A DNA stretch of 64,000 nucleotides, taken from contig JAFWSI010000059.1 of assembly GCA_017519415.1 (NCBI GenBank), positions 1 through 64,000 of the forward strand, given 5' to 3'. The position numbers and the translations under genes were made by a program. The notes beneath the pieces are model-generated. The model worked only from the letters and a program-made list of their open reading frames with translations, had not been told where the DNA came from and did not search any database. This document shows positions 18,300 through 26,287 of this stretch, piece by piece. The number at the start of each line of letters is the position of its first letter. Position 1 is the first letter of the stretch. Source of the stretch: Ruminococcus sp. GTDB taxonomy: Bacteria; Bacillota; Clostridia; Oscillospirales; Ruminococcaceae.

Positions 18300-19670
18300 A
18301 TGAAGCACATCGATGTCAAGGAGATAATCACCACAAAGGATTATGTAGGCCAGCAGGTAACAGTCTGCGGCTGGGTCCGCACATCACGCAATTCAAAGAG
18401 CGTTGCATTTGTTGAGGTAAACGACGGTACTTCACTGAAAAACGTTCAGGTCGTAGTTGACAAGGGCGACAGCGATTTCAAGGAGCCGAGAGTCGGTATG
18501 TCCGTAAAGGTAACAGGTACTGCTGTTGAGGGCAGAAACGAAACTGTTGAGATTAATGCAGCTCCCGACGGTATCACTATCCTCGGCGACGCTCCTACAG
18601 ATTATCCTCTACAGAAGAAGGGACATACTCTTGAATTCCTCCGTTCCATCCCTCACCTCAGAGGCAGAACGAACACCTTCAACGCAGTATGGCGCGTCCG
18701 CTCCGTGCTTGCTGCTGCTATACACGAATACTTCCAGAAGAACAACTACGTTTATGTAAACACTCCCCTTATCACAGGCAGTGACTGTGAGGGAGCAGGC
18801 GAGATGTTCCAGGTAACCACTATCGGCTACAGCAAGGACTACAAGAATGAGGAGGAGTACTACGCCAACGACTTCTTCGGCAGAAAGGCAGGCCTTTCCG
18901 TTTCAGGTCAGCTTGAGGGCGAAATGGCTGCAATGGCTATGGGCAAGATATACACCTTCGGACCCTCGTTCAGAGCCGAGAACTCCAATACTCCAAAGCA
19001 CCTTGCCGAGTTCTGGCACATAGAGCCCGAGGTAGCCTTCGCAGAGCTGGACGACGTTATCGAGATAGCTGAGAATATGCTGAAATACGTTATCCGCAAG
19101 CTCCTTGATACCTGTCCGGATGATATGAAGTTCTTTGACGCTCACTTTGAAAAGGGACTTATTGAACGTCTTGAGGAGCTCATTTCCCACGACTTTGCAA
19201 GAGTTACCTATACAGAGGCTATCGAGCTTCTGAAGAAATCGGGTGAGAACTTTGTATACCCTGTGGAGTGGGGCTGCGACCTTCAGACAGAGCATGAGAG
19301 ATACCTCTCGGAGAAGGTATTCAGGAAGGCTGTATTCGTAACCGATTATCCTAAGGAAATAAAGTCCTTCTATATGAAGCAGAACCCTGACGGCAAGACC
19401 GTTGCGGCAGTTGACCTCCTTGTACCGGGCGTAGGCGAGATAATCGGCGGCAGCGAGAGAGAGGCTGACTACGACAAGCTCATCGCAGCAATGAACGAGA
19501 GAAATATGAACCTCGATCTCTACAGCGATTATCTCGATCTCCGCAAGTACGGCAGCGTACCTCACGGCGGCTTCGGTCTGGGCTTTGAGAGACTTATAAT
19601 GTATACAACGGGTATGGCAAATATCCGCGACGTAATACTGTTCCCGAGAACAGTCGGCTCTATCAGATAA
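18300..19670 (+). CDS. asnS: Asparaginyl-tRNA synthetase
   Basis: Class II synthetase charging tRNA-Asn with asparagine, 456 residues. The N-terminal OB-fold (about 15-110; VCGWVRTSRNSKSVAF) binds the anticodon. The catalytic core carries motif 2 (FRAENSNTPKHLAEFW, which favours AsnRS over AspRS) and motif 3 (GFGLGFERL). It is controlled by the T-box leader just upstream, whose AAC specifier supports the assignment. The ribosome site AAAGG sits 10-15 bases before the ATG. The next gene makes asparagine, so synthesis and charging are side by side. Confidence 0.96.
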   Translation: MKHIDVKEIITTKDYVGQQVTVCGWVRTSRNSKSVAFVEVNDGTSLKNVQVVVDKGDSDFKEPRVGMSVKVTGTAVEGRNETVEINAAPDGITILGDAPTDYPLQKKGHTLEFLRSIPHLRGRTNTFNAVWRVRSVLAAAIHEYFQKNNYVYVNTPLITGSDCEGAGEMFQVTTIGYSKDYKNEEEYYANDFFGRKAGLSVSGQLEGEMAAMAMGKIYTFGPSFRAENSNTPKHLAEFWHIEPEVAFAELDDVIEIAENMLKYVIRKLLDTCPDDMKFFDAHFEKGLIERLEELISHDFARVTYTEAIELLKKSGENFVYPVEWGCDLQTEHERYLSEKVFRKAVFVTDYPKEIKSFYMKQNPDGKTVAAVDLLVPGVGEIIGGSEREADYDKLIAAMNERNMNLDLYSDYLDLRKYGSVPHGGFGLGFERLIMYTTGMANIRDVILFPRTVGSIR

Positions 19671-19687
19671 TTCAGCCATAAGCACTT

Positions 19688-19760
19688 GTAGGGGACGCCG
19701 TCCTCGGCGTCCCGCAAAAAAATAAATTTATATCGGAACGCCGAGGGCGGCGTTCCCTAC
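19688..19760. repeat. Dispersed GTAGGGG inverted-repeat element, two-arm copy
   Basis: Two 27-nt arms, 19688-19714 and 19734-19760, are inverted copies differing at three positions. Each arm is itself a hairpin (GGGACGCCG / CGGCGTCCC type). The pair is bracketed by GCACTT and AAGTGC. Related copies lie at 24454-24528 and 52988-53010. Confidence 0.75.
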
Positions 19761-19839
19761 TCAAAAAAGTGCAGCACAGAAAGCATCAATGGCGCTGTTT
19801 TCTGTTAAATATATCTTAATGTAAAGGAAAGTGATCTCT

Positions 19840-20850
19840 ATGTCAAAAAAGCTGTATATTCCCGAGGGCTATAAGTCAGCCCTTACGCTGAGAGAGACTC
19901 AGCACGCGATAAAGTACATCAAGGACGTTTTTCAGCAGGCATTGTCCTTTGCCCTTACTCTTGACAGAGTATCGGCTCCTCTTATAGTAAAAAAAGGCAG
20001 CGGTATCAATGACGACCTCAACGGCGTTGAGCGCAAGGTGGACTTCGATATAAAGGAGATAGCCTCAGAAGCCGAGGTAGTCCAGTCTCTTGCAAAGTGG
20101 AAGCGTATGGCACTCTACCGCTACGGATACAGCGCGGGGGAGGGTATCTACACAGATATGAACGCTATCCGCCGCGATGACGATACCGATAACACACATT
20201 CCATATTCGTTGACCAGTGGGACTGGGAAAAGGTGATAACTCCCGAGCAGAGAAACATACAGTTCCTCAAGGAAACCGTAAAGTCAGTAGTAAAGGCTAT
20301 CGCCTACACAAAACGCAAGGTAAGCCTCCGCTATCCTCAGATAGCAGGAAAGATATGTGAGGAGCCCTACTTCATCACGACTCAGGAGCTTGAGGATATG
20401 TATCCCGGCAAGACGGGTCACGAGCGTGAGCGCCTTATCACAAAGGAGCACAGGACAGTATTCCTCATGGGTATCGGCGGCAAGCTTTCCAGCGGTGAGA
20501 AGCACGACGGCAGAGCTCCCGACTATGACGACTGGTCGCTGAACGGAGATATACTCTTCTGGGACGAGGTGCTTGACGATTCACTGGAGATCTCCTCTAT
20601 GGGTATCCGTGTTGATGCCGAGTCCCTCAAGAAGCAGCTTGCGGAGTGCGGTGCAGAGGACAGGATGCAGTACAAGTATCATCAGATGATAGCAGACGGC
20701 ACACTTCCGCTTACTATCGGCGGCGGTATCGGTCAGTCAAGACTTTGTATGCTCCTTCTTGAAAAGGCACATATCGGCGAGGTGCAGTCCTCTATATGGT
20801 CTGATGAAATGATAGAAAAGTGCGCGGAAAACGGCATAACGCTGCTTTGA
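19840..20850 (+). CDS. asnA: Aspartate-ammonia ligase (asparagine synthetase A)
   Basis: Makes asparagine from aspartate, ammonia and ATP in the cytoplasm. The 336 residues match the full length of the AsnA family, a class II synthetase-like fold, with YIPEGYKSALTLRETQHAI at the N-terminus, LDRVSAPL and GIGQSRLCMLLLEKAHIGE near the end. The ATG at 19840 lies 9 bases after AAAGGAAA (19823-19830); an in-frame GTG at 19831 touches the ribosome site and is rejected. It follows asnS by 169 bases, with a hairpin repeat element between them, so co-transcription is likely but may be reduced. Confidence 0.95.
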   Translation: MSKKLYIPEGYKSALTLRETQHAIKYIKDVFQQALSFALTLDRVSAPLIVKKGSGINDDLNGVERKVDFDIKEIASEAEVVQSLAKWKRMALYRYGYSAGEGIYTDMNAIRRDDDTDNTHSIFVDQWDWEKVITPEQRNIQFLKETVKSVVKAIAYTKRKVSLRYPQIAGKICEEPYFITTQELEDMYPGKTGHERERLITKEHRTVFLMGIGGKLSSGEKHDGRAPDYDDWSLNGDILFWDEVLDDSLEISSMGIRVDAESLKKQLAECGAEDRMQYKYHQMIADGTLPLTIGGGIGQSRLCMLLLEKAHIGEVQSSIWSDEMIEKCAENGITLL

Positions 20851-20873
20851 TAAAGTAACAAAAGCTGAAAAAA

Positions 20874-20912
20874 GTCCGGAGGGAACAGTAACGTTTCCTC
20901 CGGACCTTGTTT
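20874..20912. terminator. Terminator between asnA and the convergent lipoprotein gene
   Basis: Thirteen-bp stem GTCCGGAGGGAAC / GTTTCCTCCGGAC with one G-T pair, followed by CTTGTTTTTT. Confidence 0.88.
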
Positions 20913-20913
20913 T

Positions 20914-21519
20914 TTATGCAGCCGATGTTGTTCCGGCAGCAGTTGTGACTGCTTCCGATGAAGTCTCGGCTTCCGTAGTGCTCTGTTCTATGGAGATCTC
21001 CGCGGTCTTTACCTCCGAGAACTTCATGGTGAGCTTGTTGTTTGGCATATCAAAGGCGCTTAGGCGTCCCTCTTCATCCACGGTGAGGGTATAGTCTCCG
21101 CCGTCGAGTCTGCCGCTTATTTTCAGAAGACCTCCGCTTTCTTCGCCGCTGAGCTCGTCAAGGCCTGCGTTTTCGTCAACGGCCTTTATAAGATTGAGCA
21201 GCATGGCTTTTACGGGAACAGCCGACTGAGGCACTGAAAAGCTCAGTCCCTTGTAGCTCGCAAGGACGTTGCCCTCGCTGAATTCCAGCTTTACGCCGCT
21301 GAGGGTATTCGGCGCCGAGAATTCTATCTCCCATGCGCCCTCGCCGAAGCGTATGAGCTGTCCCTCGGCTTCAAGGCGGTCAAGAGTAATGCTTGCGGCT
21401 GCCGAAAAAGCAGTGCCGAGACTGTTTTTGCGGGAGGTGCTTCCGACCTTCGGCACAGCGCAGGCTGTCAGGCACAGCGCTGCTGCCGCAGCCGCTGTGA
21501 ATGCAAAAAAACTTTTCAT
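20914..21519 (-). CDS. Lipoprotein of unknown function
   Basis: Protein of 201 residues. The signal peptide is MKSFFAFTAAAAAALCLTAC with lipobox LTAC, so it is lipid-anchored at the membrane. The mature part mixes beta-strand-like stretches (LDRLEAEGQLIRFGEGAWEIEF, LKISGRLDGGDYTLTVDEEG) reminiscent of lipoprotein-carrier or LolA-like folds, but no family can be named. The tail is Ser/Thr/Ala-rich. The start at 21519 is chosen because GGAG lies 9-10 bases upstream and the signal peptide begins there; a longer reading from 21558 has no ribosome site. It lies 51 bases after nnr and is probably in the same transcript. Confidence 0.7.
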   Translation of the reverse strand: MKSFFAFTAAAAAALCLTACAVPKVGSTSRKNSLGTAFSAAASITLDRLEAEGQLIRFGEGAWEIEFSAPNTLSGVKLEFSEGNVLASYKGLSFSVPQSAVPVKAMLLNLIKAVDENAGLDELSGEESGGLLKISGRLDGGDYTLTVDEEGRLSAFDMPNNKLTMKFSEVKTAEISIEQSTTEAETSSEAVTTAAGTTSAA

Positions 21520-21570
21520 TATACCAGCTCCGATCAAAGTATTGAAAGAATTTTTCACATCCTCACCGCG

Positions 21571-23277
21571 TCATACGGTCATATTGCGCTTCTTTTCCTT
21601 TAATTCTCTGAATGCGTCGGGCAGGTTGCCGATTATATCCCTCGGCAGCATTGCCTCCATGCCCAGCTTTCTTGCGGCTATATCTCCTGCAAGACCGTGC
21701 ATATACACTCCTGCACAGGCGGCGTCGAAGAGTCCGCAGCCCTGCGCTACAGCCGCTCCTATCATGCCTGCCAGCACATCGCCGCTGCCGCCAACGCTCA
21801 TACCTGCGTTGCCCGTATGGTTGGCGGCAGTATATATGCTGTTTGCAACGACAGTGCCCGCGCCCTTCAGAACGACGGTTATGTCGTATTTTTCGGCGTA
21901 TTTTTCAGCGGCAAGGAGCCTGTTGTCCGAGATCATTCCCGTGTCGCAGCTGAGCAGTCTCGCCATCTCGCCCACATGGGGGGTTATGACGATGTCCTTT
22001 CGCTTCTTCAGTAAAATATCTATGTCCTTTGCTATGCAGTTTATTCCATCTGCGTCGATAATTACAGGACATTCTGCATTTTCCGCCACAAACTGGGTCA
22101 GCGCCATGGTATCCGGAGTCACTCCGATGCCGCAGCCTATGACAACGGCGTCCGCACGCTTCATGGCTTCGGCTATGGGCTCGCGGCTGCTGTCGTAGAG
22201 CATGAAGCCGTAATCGTCGCTGTCCAGTTCAATGAAGGTGGCCTCTGGAGCAAGCACCGAAACCGTATCTATGCATTTTTCCGTTGTGGCGAGTCTTACC
22301 ATTCCCGCACCGCTCCTGAGAGCACCGAGAACTGCAAATGCAGCTGCTCCCCTCATGGATGAGCTGCCTGCGATGACGAGTACGGTACCGAAGCTGCCCT
22401 TGTGGGAATCCCTTTCTCTTTTGGGCGGATAGGCGGCGAGGAAGTTACGCTCGATACGTATATACTGCCTTTCGCCCTCCAGTATCTCAAGAGCCTTGGG
22501 GGGAATGCCGATGTCGGCTATGGTTATCCTGCCGCAGTATTTTTTCAGCGGGAACTGAGACATTCCGGTTTTTATGAAGCCGAAGGTAAGGGTTTCGTCG
22601 GCCTTGAACATACCTGTGGATATGGTTCCCGACGAGCTGTTGCCGCCGCTGGGGACATCGACTGCTATTCTGTAGGCAGTTGTGCCAATGTTGAATATAC
22701 CGATCGTATCCTTGTCAAGCTGGCCGTGGAAGCCTGTTCCGAAAACGCCGTCCACAAGAACCTGAGCGCCTATCACTGCACCCTTTATCATGCCCATGCG
22801 GTTTTTCTCCGCAAGGAGTATATCGTCAAGGGGATTGTGCTCATGTCTGTCGTCAGAGGTATCCGCTGTTCTTGGCTGTATGGTCATATAGTCCAGCTCT
22901 GCCGCTTCAATGGCCGCTTCCACATTGCCGCTGCGGAAGCCCTCGATAAAGCGTATGCGCTCTCTCGGGAGCCTGCTGAGCATTTCCTGAGCAAGAGGAG
23001 TTTTCGGAAGTCCGCCGATATGTATCACCGTTATGTCATATCCTTTGTATACGAGGATCTCTGCGGCTGCAAAGCAGTCTCCTCCGTTATTTCCCGTGCC
23101 CGCAAGGAACACCACCGAGGAGCCTTCGGGCGGGAGCTTCGCTTCATTGCGGCAATAGCCGTCAATAAGCTCCGCCAGCTTTTTACCTGCGTTTTCCATT
23201 AGCTGCCTTTTGGATACGCCCAGCTTTTCCGAGCGTTCTTCAAGTCTGCTCATCTGCTTTGGTGAAACTATCTGCAT
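21571..23277 (-). CDS. nnr: Bifunctional NAD(P)H-hydrate repair enzyme
   Basis: Repairs damaged, hydrated NADH and NADPH. The 568 residues hold an N-terminal epimerase domain (YjeF_N, about 1-270; VVFLAGTGNNGGDCFAAAE) and a C-terminal ADP/ATP-dependent dehydratase domain (about 285-560; AGSSSMRGAAAFAVLGALRSG, VITPHVGEMARL and GGSGDVLAGMIGA). The epimerase domain contains a charged insertion around residues 135-165 (ADTSDDRHEHNPLDD) that is longer than in many homologues. It sits between a membrane protein gene 50 bases upstream and a lipoprotein gene downstream, all on the minus strand. Confidence 0.93.
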   Translation of the reverse strand: MQIVSPKQMSRLEERSEKLGVSKRQLMENAGKKLAELIDGYCRNEAKLPPEGSSVVFLAGTGNNGGDCFAAAEILVYKGYDITVIHIGGLPKTPLAQEMLSRLPRERIRFIEGFRSGNVEAAIEAAELDYMTIQPRTADTSDDRHEHNPLDDILLAEKNRMGMIKGAVIGAQVLVDGVFGTGFHGQLDKDTIGIFNIGTTAYRIAVDVPSGGNSSSGTISTGMFKADETLTFGFIKTGMSQFPLKKYCGRITIADIGIPPKALEILEGERQYIRIERNFLAAYPPKRERDSHKGSFGTVLVIAGSSSMRGAAAFAVLGALRSGAGMVRLATTEKCIDTVSVLAPEATFIELDSDDYGFMLYDSSREPIAEAMKRADAVVIGCGIGVTPDTMALTQFVAENAECPVIIDADGINCIAKDIDILLKKRKDIVITPHVGEMARLLSCDTGMISDNRLLAAEKYAEKYDITVVLKGAGTVVANSIYTAANHTGNAGMSVGGSGDVLAGMIGAAVAQGCGLFDAACAGVYMHGLAGDIAARKLGMEAMLPRDIIGNLPDAFRELKEKKRNMTV

Positions 23278-23327
23278 AAAGATACCTCCTTCTGGAAATA
23301 TATGCTCTCATGATATGAGTTACAGTA

Positions 23328-23849
23328 TCAAACCTTGTTCCTGAGTCTTGATGGAAGGAATTTCTGTATATTCTCCAGCATTTTCTCATTGGGCGCGAAT
23401 ATGAGCCTTGCCTTGCCGACGGTCTCGTCGGTAAAATCCGCATAGTATTCATGAGCGGCGATATTGTCGGTAGCAAGTATCACTGTCATGTCCTCGGTCT
23501 CCTCCATATCGTTGCTGTATTTTCCGAAATCCGTCAGCTGTCTCACGTTTGTGGACATAAGCTCGCGGCGCTTTTTCTGAGCGATTATCTTATCCACGTC
23601 CAGTTCGCCGTTGGTAAAGGTGTATTCATATTCTACCTTTGTGTTCTGAACGATGTAATATGTGCCGAAGCCCGCAACTATTGCCAGCACCAGGCCCAGC
23701 AGGGCAACATGGGGACGTCCGAGCTGCAGTACGGCAAGTACTGCCAGTGAAAGGGAAAACAGTATGCCGACTACGGTCAGCATAGTTCTTCTTTTTTTGT
23801 CAGAGCCTGTGTCGTTCTTTTTTACGAGCTGTTCAGCGAAATTATCCAT
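23328..23849 (-). CDS. Two-span membrane protein of unknown function
   Basis: Protein of 173 residues. A basic cytoplasmic N-terminus (DKKRR) is followed by two membrane helices at about 25-45 and 48-68, then a soluble C-terminal domain (YEYTFTNGELDVDKIIAQKKR, IFAPNEKMLENIQKFLPSRL). The layout resembles small clostridial proteins annotated as DUF6106, but I cannot confirm it. The start at 23849 is chosen for GGAG at 9-12 bases; an in-frame ATG at 23867 has no ribosome site. It leads the minus-strand group with nnr. Confidence 0.75.
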   Translation of the reverse strand: MDNFAEQLVKKNDTGSDKKRRTMLTVVGILFSLSLAVLAVLQLGRPHVALLGLVLAIVAGFGTYYIVQNTKVEYEYTFTNGELDVDKIIAQKKRRELMSTNVRQLTDFGKYSNDMEETEDMTVILATDNIAAHEYYADFTDETVGKARLIFAPNEKMLENIQKFLPSRLRNKV

Positions 23850-23894
23850 TATTCTATCTCCGTTCATATATTTTTTATTGAAGCTGTACTTTAT

Positions 23895-23923
23895 ATCATA
23901 ACATATTTTTATGAAAAATTCAA
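23895..23923 (-). promoter_or_regulatory. Promoter of the two-span membrane protein/nnr group
   Basis: Minus strand TTGAAT (23918-23923), 17-base spacer, TATGAT (23895-23900). Confidence 0.65.
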
Positions 23924-23946
23924 CTGCCGATTCGAAAAAATCATGA

Positions 23947-24044
23947 TTTTAGCCATTAGCTGTCAGCCGTCGGCAATTAGCCGGTTGCAGGGGTGGCGCA
24001 GGCGACTCCATAACTTTCAACTCTCAACTCTAAACTCTCAATTT
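23947..24044. repeat. Heptamer-period arrays (TTAGCNN and AACTCTC types)
   Basis: Six consecutive 7-base units ending in GC (23947-23988: TTTTAGC, CATTAGC, TGTCAGC, CGTCGGC, AATTAGC, CGGTTGC). After a 22-base gap come AACTTTC, AACTCTC, AACTCTA, AACTCTC, AATTTA (24011-24044). A related array lies at 54190-54224. Confidence 0.65.
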
Positions 24045-24148
24045 AATAAAGGAATCCGTCAGATTGCAACAAATCGCTCCAAAAAATCCAAAGGCTTCAT
24101 CTTTTTTTCACAAGTTTGCAGTAAACTGAGATTTTTTTTGAAAAAGAC

Positions 24149-24177
24149 TTGATTTTTTTGGATTTCAGCTATATAAT
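24149..24177 (+). promoter_or_regulatory. Promoter of the pheST T-box transcript
   Basis: TTGATT (24149-24154), 17-base spacer, TATAAT (24172-24177). Confidence 0.78.
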
Positions 24178-24183
24178 TGATGT

Positions 24184-24428
24184 ATAACCCGATGACTGAG
24201 AGAGTAAGTATGCAGGAGTTTCCGCAGAGAGGGGCGAAAAGGTGAGAGCGTCCCGTAACGATGCATTCCGAAGTTCACTCACGAGGGGCGGAGCGGAAGC
24301 GGTACGTTGAGTGCTGTTGTAGGCTGCCGACGTAGGTCTGCGTTAAAGGCAAGAGAGTGTCGGCTCTCCTGACAATGGGTGGTATAAAAGCAAGGTTTAA
24401 GTCTTGTCCTGTTGGACAGGACTTTTTT
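24184..24428 (+). promoter_or_regulatory. T-box leader reading tRNA-Phe, upstream of pheS
   Basis: Stem I carries GAGAGAGTAAGTA (24199-24211). The best specifier is TTC at 24274-24276, about 90 bases from the start and followed by ACTCACGAG, the same context as in the asnS leader. A diverged T-box ATGGGTGGTATAAAAGC lies at 24375-24391; its TGGT pairs with ACCA, matching the A discriminator of tRNA-Phe. The terminator stem is AAGTCTTGTCC / GGACAGGACTT (24399-24424) with a TTTTTT tail. Usual positions and partners agree, although the ACCGCG half of the T-box is missing. Confidence 0.88.
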
Positions 24429-24453
24429 ATTTAGTCACGACACAAAATAATTT

Positions 24454-24528
24454 GTAGGGGCTGATGCCCACATCAGCCCGTCTTTATGAAATCAACACCA
24501 ACGGGGCGATGTGGGCATCGTCCCCTAC
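24454..24528. repeat. Dispersed GTAGGGG inverted-repeat element, two-arm copy
   Basis: Arms at 24454-24480 and 24502-24528 are inverted copies of the same 27-nt hairpin family as at 19688. It lies in the transcribed leader between the T-box terminator and the pheS start, only 26 bases before the ATG. Confidence 0.75.
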
Positions 24529-24554
24529 ACACAAAATCATTCTGAGGTGAAACA

Positions 24555-25583
24555 ATGAAAGAACAGCTTGAAAAAATCGAAGCGCTGGCCAAGCAGGAGC
24601 TTGAATCCTGTACGGAGATCAAGGCGCTGGACGACCTGAGGATCAAATTCCTCGGAAAAAAGGGCGAGCTCACAGCTATCCTTAAGCAGATGGGTCAGCT
24701 CTCCGCAGAAGAAAGACCTGTTATAGGTCAGCTTGCCAACAAGGTAAGAGCAGACATCGAAGAGGCTCTCGGCAGCAAGCTCTCGGCACTCAAGGCAAAT
24801 GCACAGGCAGCGAAGCTGGCTGAGGAGAAGATAGACATCACTCTCCCCGGCAGGCACGCTCCCTTCGGAAAGCTCCACCCGCTCACTAAGGTAGAGAACG
24901 AGATCAGAGAGATATTCATCGGCATGGGCTTTAACATTGCCGACGGACCCGAGATCGACGACGATTACCATGTTTTCGAGGCTCTTAATCTTCCGCCCGA
25001 TCACCCTGCAAGAGATACTCAGGATACTTTCTATATCGAGGGCACAAACGAGACAGTTCTCCTCCGTACACAGACCTCATCTGTACAGGTCCACGTTATG
25101 GAGAACCAGAAGCCTCCTATCCGTATCATCTCCCCGGGACGCGTTTTCCGTTCAGACGCTGTTGACGCGACTCATTCTCCTCTTTTCCACCAGATAGAGG
25201 GACTCGTAGTTGACAAGGGAATTACAATGAGCGACCTCAAGGGCACTCTCGAAATGCTTATGAAGAAGCTCTACGGCAATGACTGCAAGCTCCGTTTCCG
25301 TCCTCACCACTTCCCATTCACAGAGCCAAGCTGCGAGGTAGACATCAGCTGTTTCAACTGCGGCGGAAAGGGCTGCTCAATGTGCAAGGACGAGGGCTAT
25401 ATCGAGCTCCTCGGCGCAGGCATGGTACACCCCAAGGTGCTTGAGAACTGCGGCATAGATCCGGAAGAGTACTCGGGCTTTGCGTTCGGACTCGGTCTTG
25501 AGCGTATGGTAATGGGCCGCTACGATATAAACGACCTCCGTCTGCTTTATGAGAACGATGTGAGATTCTTGGAGCAGTTCTGA
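24555..25583 (+). CDS. pheS: Phenylalanyl-tRNA synthetase alpha subunit
   Basis: Catalytic subunit of the alpha2-beta2 enzyme charging tRNA-Phe, 342 residues. The N-terminal coiled coil (1-80) contacts tRNA. Class II motifs include HPLTKVENEIREIFIGMGF, the ATP-site region RVFRSDAVDATHSPLFHQ and FGLGLERMVM. A Cys-rich insert CFNCGGKGCSMCKDEG, common in Firmicutes, could bind zinc. GAGGTGA precedes the ATG. It is controlled by the upstream Phe T-box. Two membrane protein genes separate it from pheT. Confidence 0.96.
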   Translation: MKEQLEKIEALAKQELESCTEIKALDDLRIKFLGKKGELTAILKQMGQLSAEERPVIGQLANKVRADIEEALGSKLSALKANAQAAKLAEEKIDITLPGRHAPFGKLHPLTKVENEIREIFIGMGFNIADGPEIDDDYHVFEALNLPPDHPARDTQDTFYIEGTNETVLLRTQTSSVQVHVMENQKPPIRIISPGRVFRSDAVDATHSPLFHQIEGLVVDKGITMSDLKGTLEMLMKKLYGNDCKLRFRPHHFPFTEPSCEVDISCFNCGGKGCSMCKDEGYIELLGAGMVHPKVLENCGIDPEEYSGFAFGLGLERMVMGRYDINDLRLLYENDVRFLEQF

Positions 25584-25586
25584 GCA

Positions 25587-26210
25587 ATGAAGAATAATTA
25601 TGCAGATAAAGACGCATACAGCTTCTGTAACGGATTTAAGCGTTTCTTGTACGGATTGAAGGAGAGATCACCGTTTTTTGCAGTCATATTTCTTTTTTGC
25701 GGTATACCTTTCCTTATCCGCGGTATAGTTGGTGTTGCAGCATATTCTTCCGAGAACAGGATTAATATTCCCTCATTGTTTGCCGGAGGTCTGTTATTTA
25801 CAGCTGCAATGCTTATACTTCTGGAATATTTTTCAAGGCGCAGAAGAATGCTGAAAAGGATAGGAATATCAGGCAAAGATGAGCTTGATGATCTTATAAG
25901 CCGTTCTGTTCCGCTTGAAGGAAACAGACCCCAGCGCTTTTTTATCTCTGATGAGCTTTTGGTAAACACCGAGACCGCCAAGGCTTATAAAATTATGGAT
26001 ATTATTCATATGTCAAAGACATATGAATGCAAAAACAGAGATGACGTATTTACAGCGAAAGAATATTCATATTATACCATAAGGCTCAAGATAAAAGCTG
26101 ATCCTTACAGTGATATTCTGAGATTTAAAGATAAGTCCGACCGCGAAGAAGCTTTCAGAGCAATAATGGAAGCATATAAAAAATACGGTAATCCGGGACA
26201 GCTTCTGTGA
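25587..26210 (+). CDS. Two-span membrane protein inside the pheST operon (copy 1)
   Basis: Protein of 207 residues, family not recognised. Two hydrophobic helices (about 30-52 and 63-82) are followed by a basic hinge (FSRRRRMLKRIGI) and a soluble C-terminal domain of about 110 residues (DELDDLISRSVPL, RFFISDELLVNTETAKAYKIMDI). It starts 3 bases after the pheS stop, so it is co-transcribed with pheS. The next protein has the same plan and similar motifs, so the two are probably paralogues. The C-terminal domain recalls small PH-like membrane domains, which is a guess. Confidence 0.75.
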   Translation: MKNNYADKDAYSFCNGFKRFLYGLKERSPFFAVIFLFCGIPFLIRGIVGVAAYSSENRINIPSLFAGGLLFTAAMLILLEYFSRRRRMLKRIGISGKDELDDLISRSVPLEGNRPQRFFISDELLVNTETAKAYKIMDIIHMSKTYECKNRDDVFTAKEYSYYTIRLKIKADPYSDILRFKDKSDREEAFRAIMEAYKKYGNPGQLL

Positions 26211-26287
26211 AACGTGAAGGAAAACAGACATATGCAGATTAGTCAGAAAACGTTCATTTTGTTGCAAGCCTGAAAGGAATATGTATT

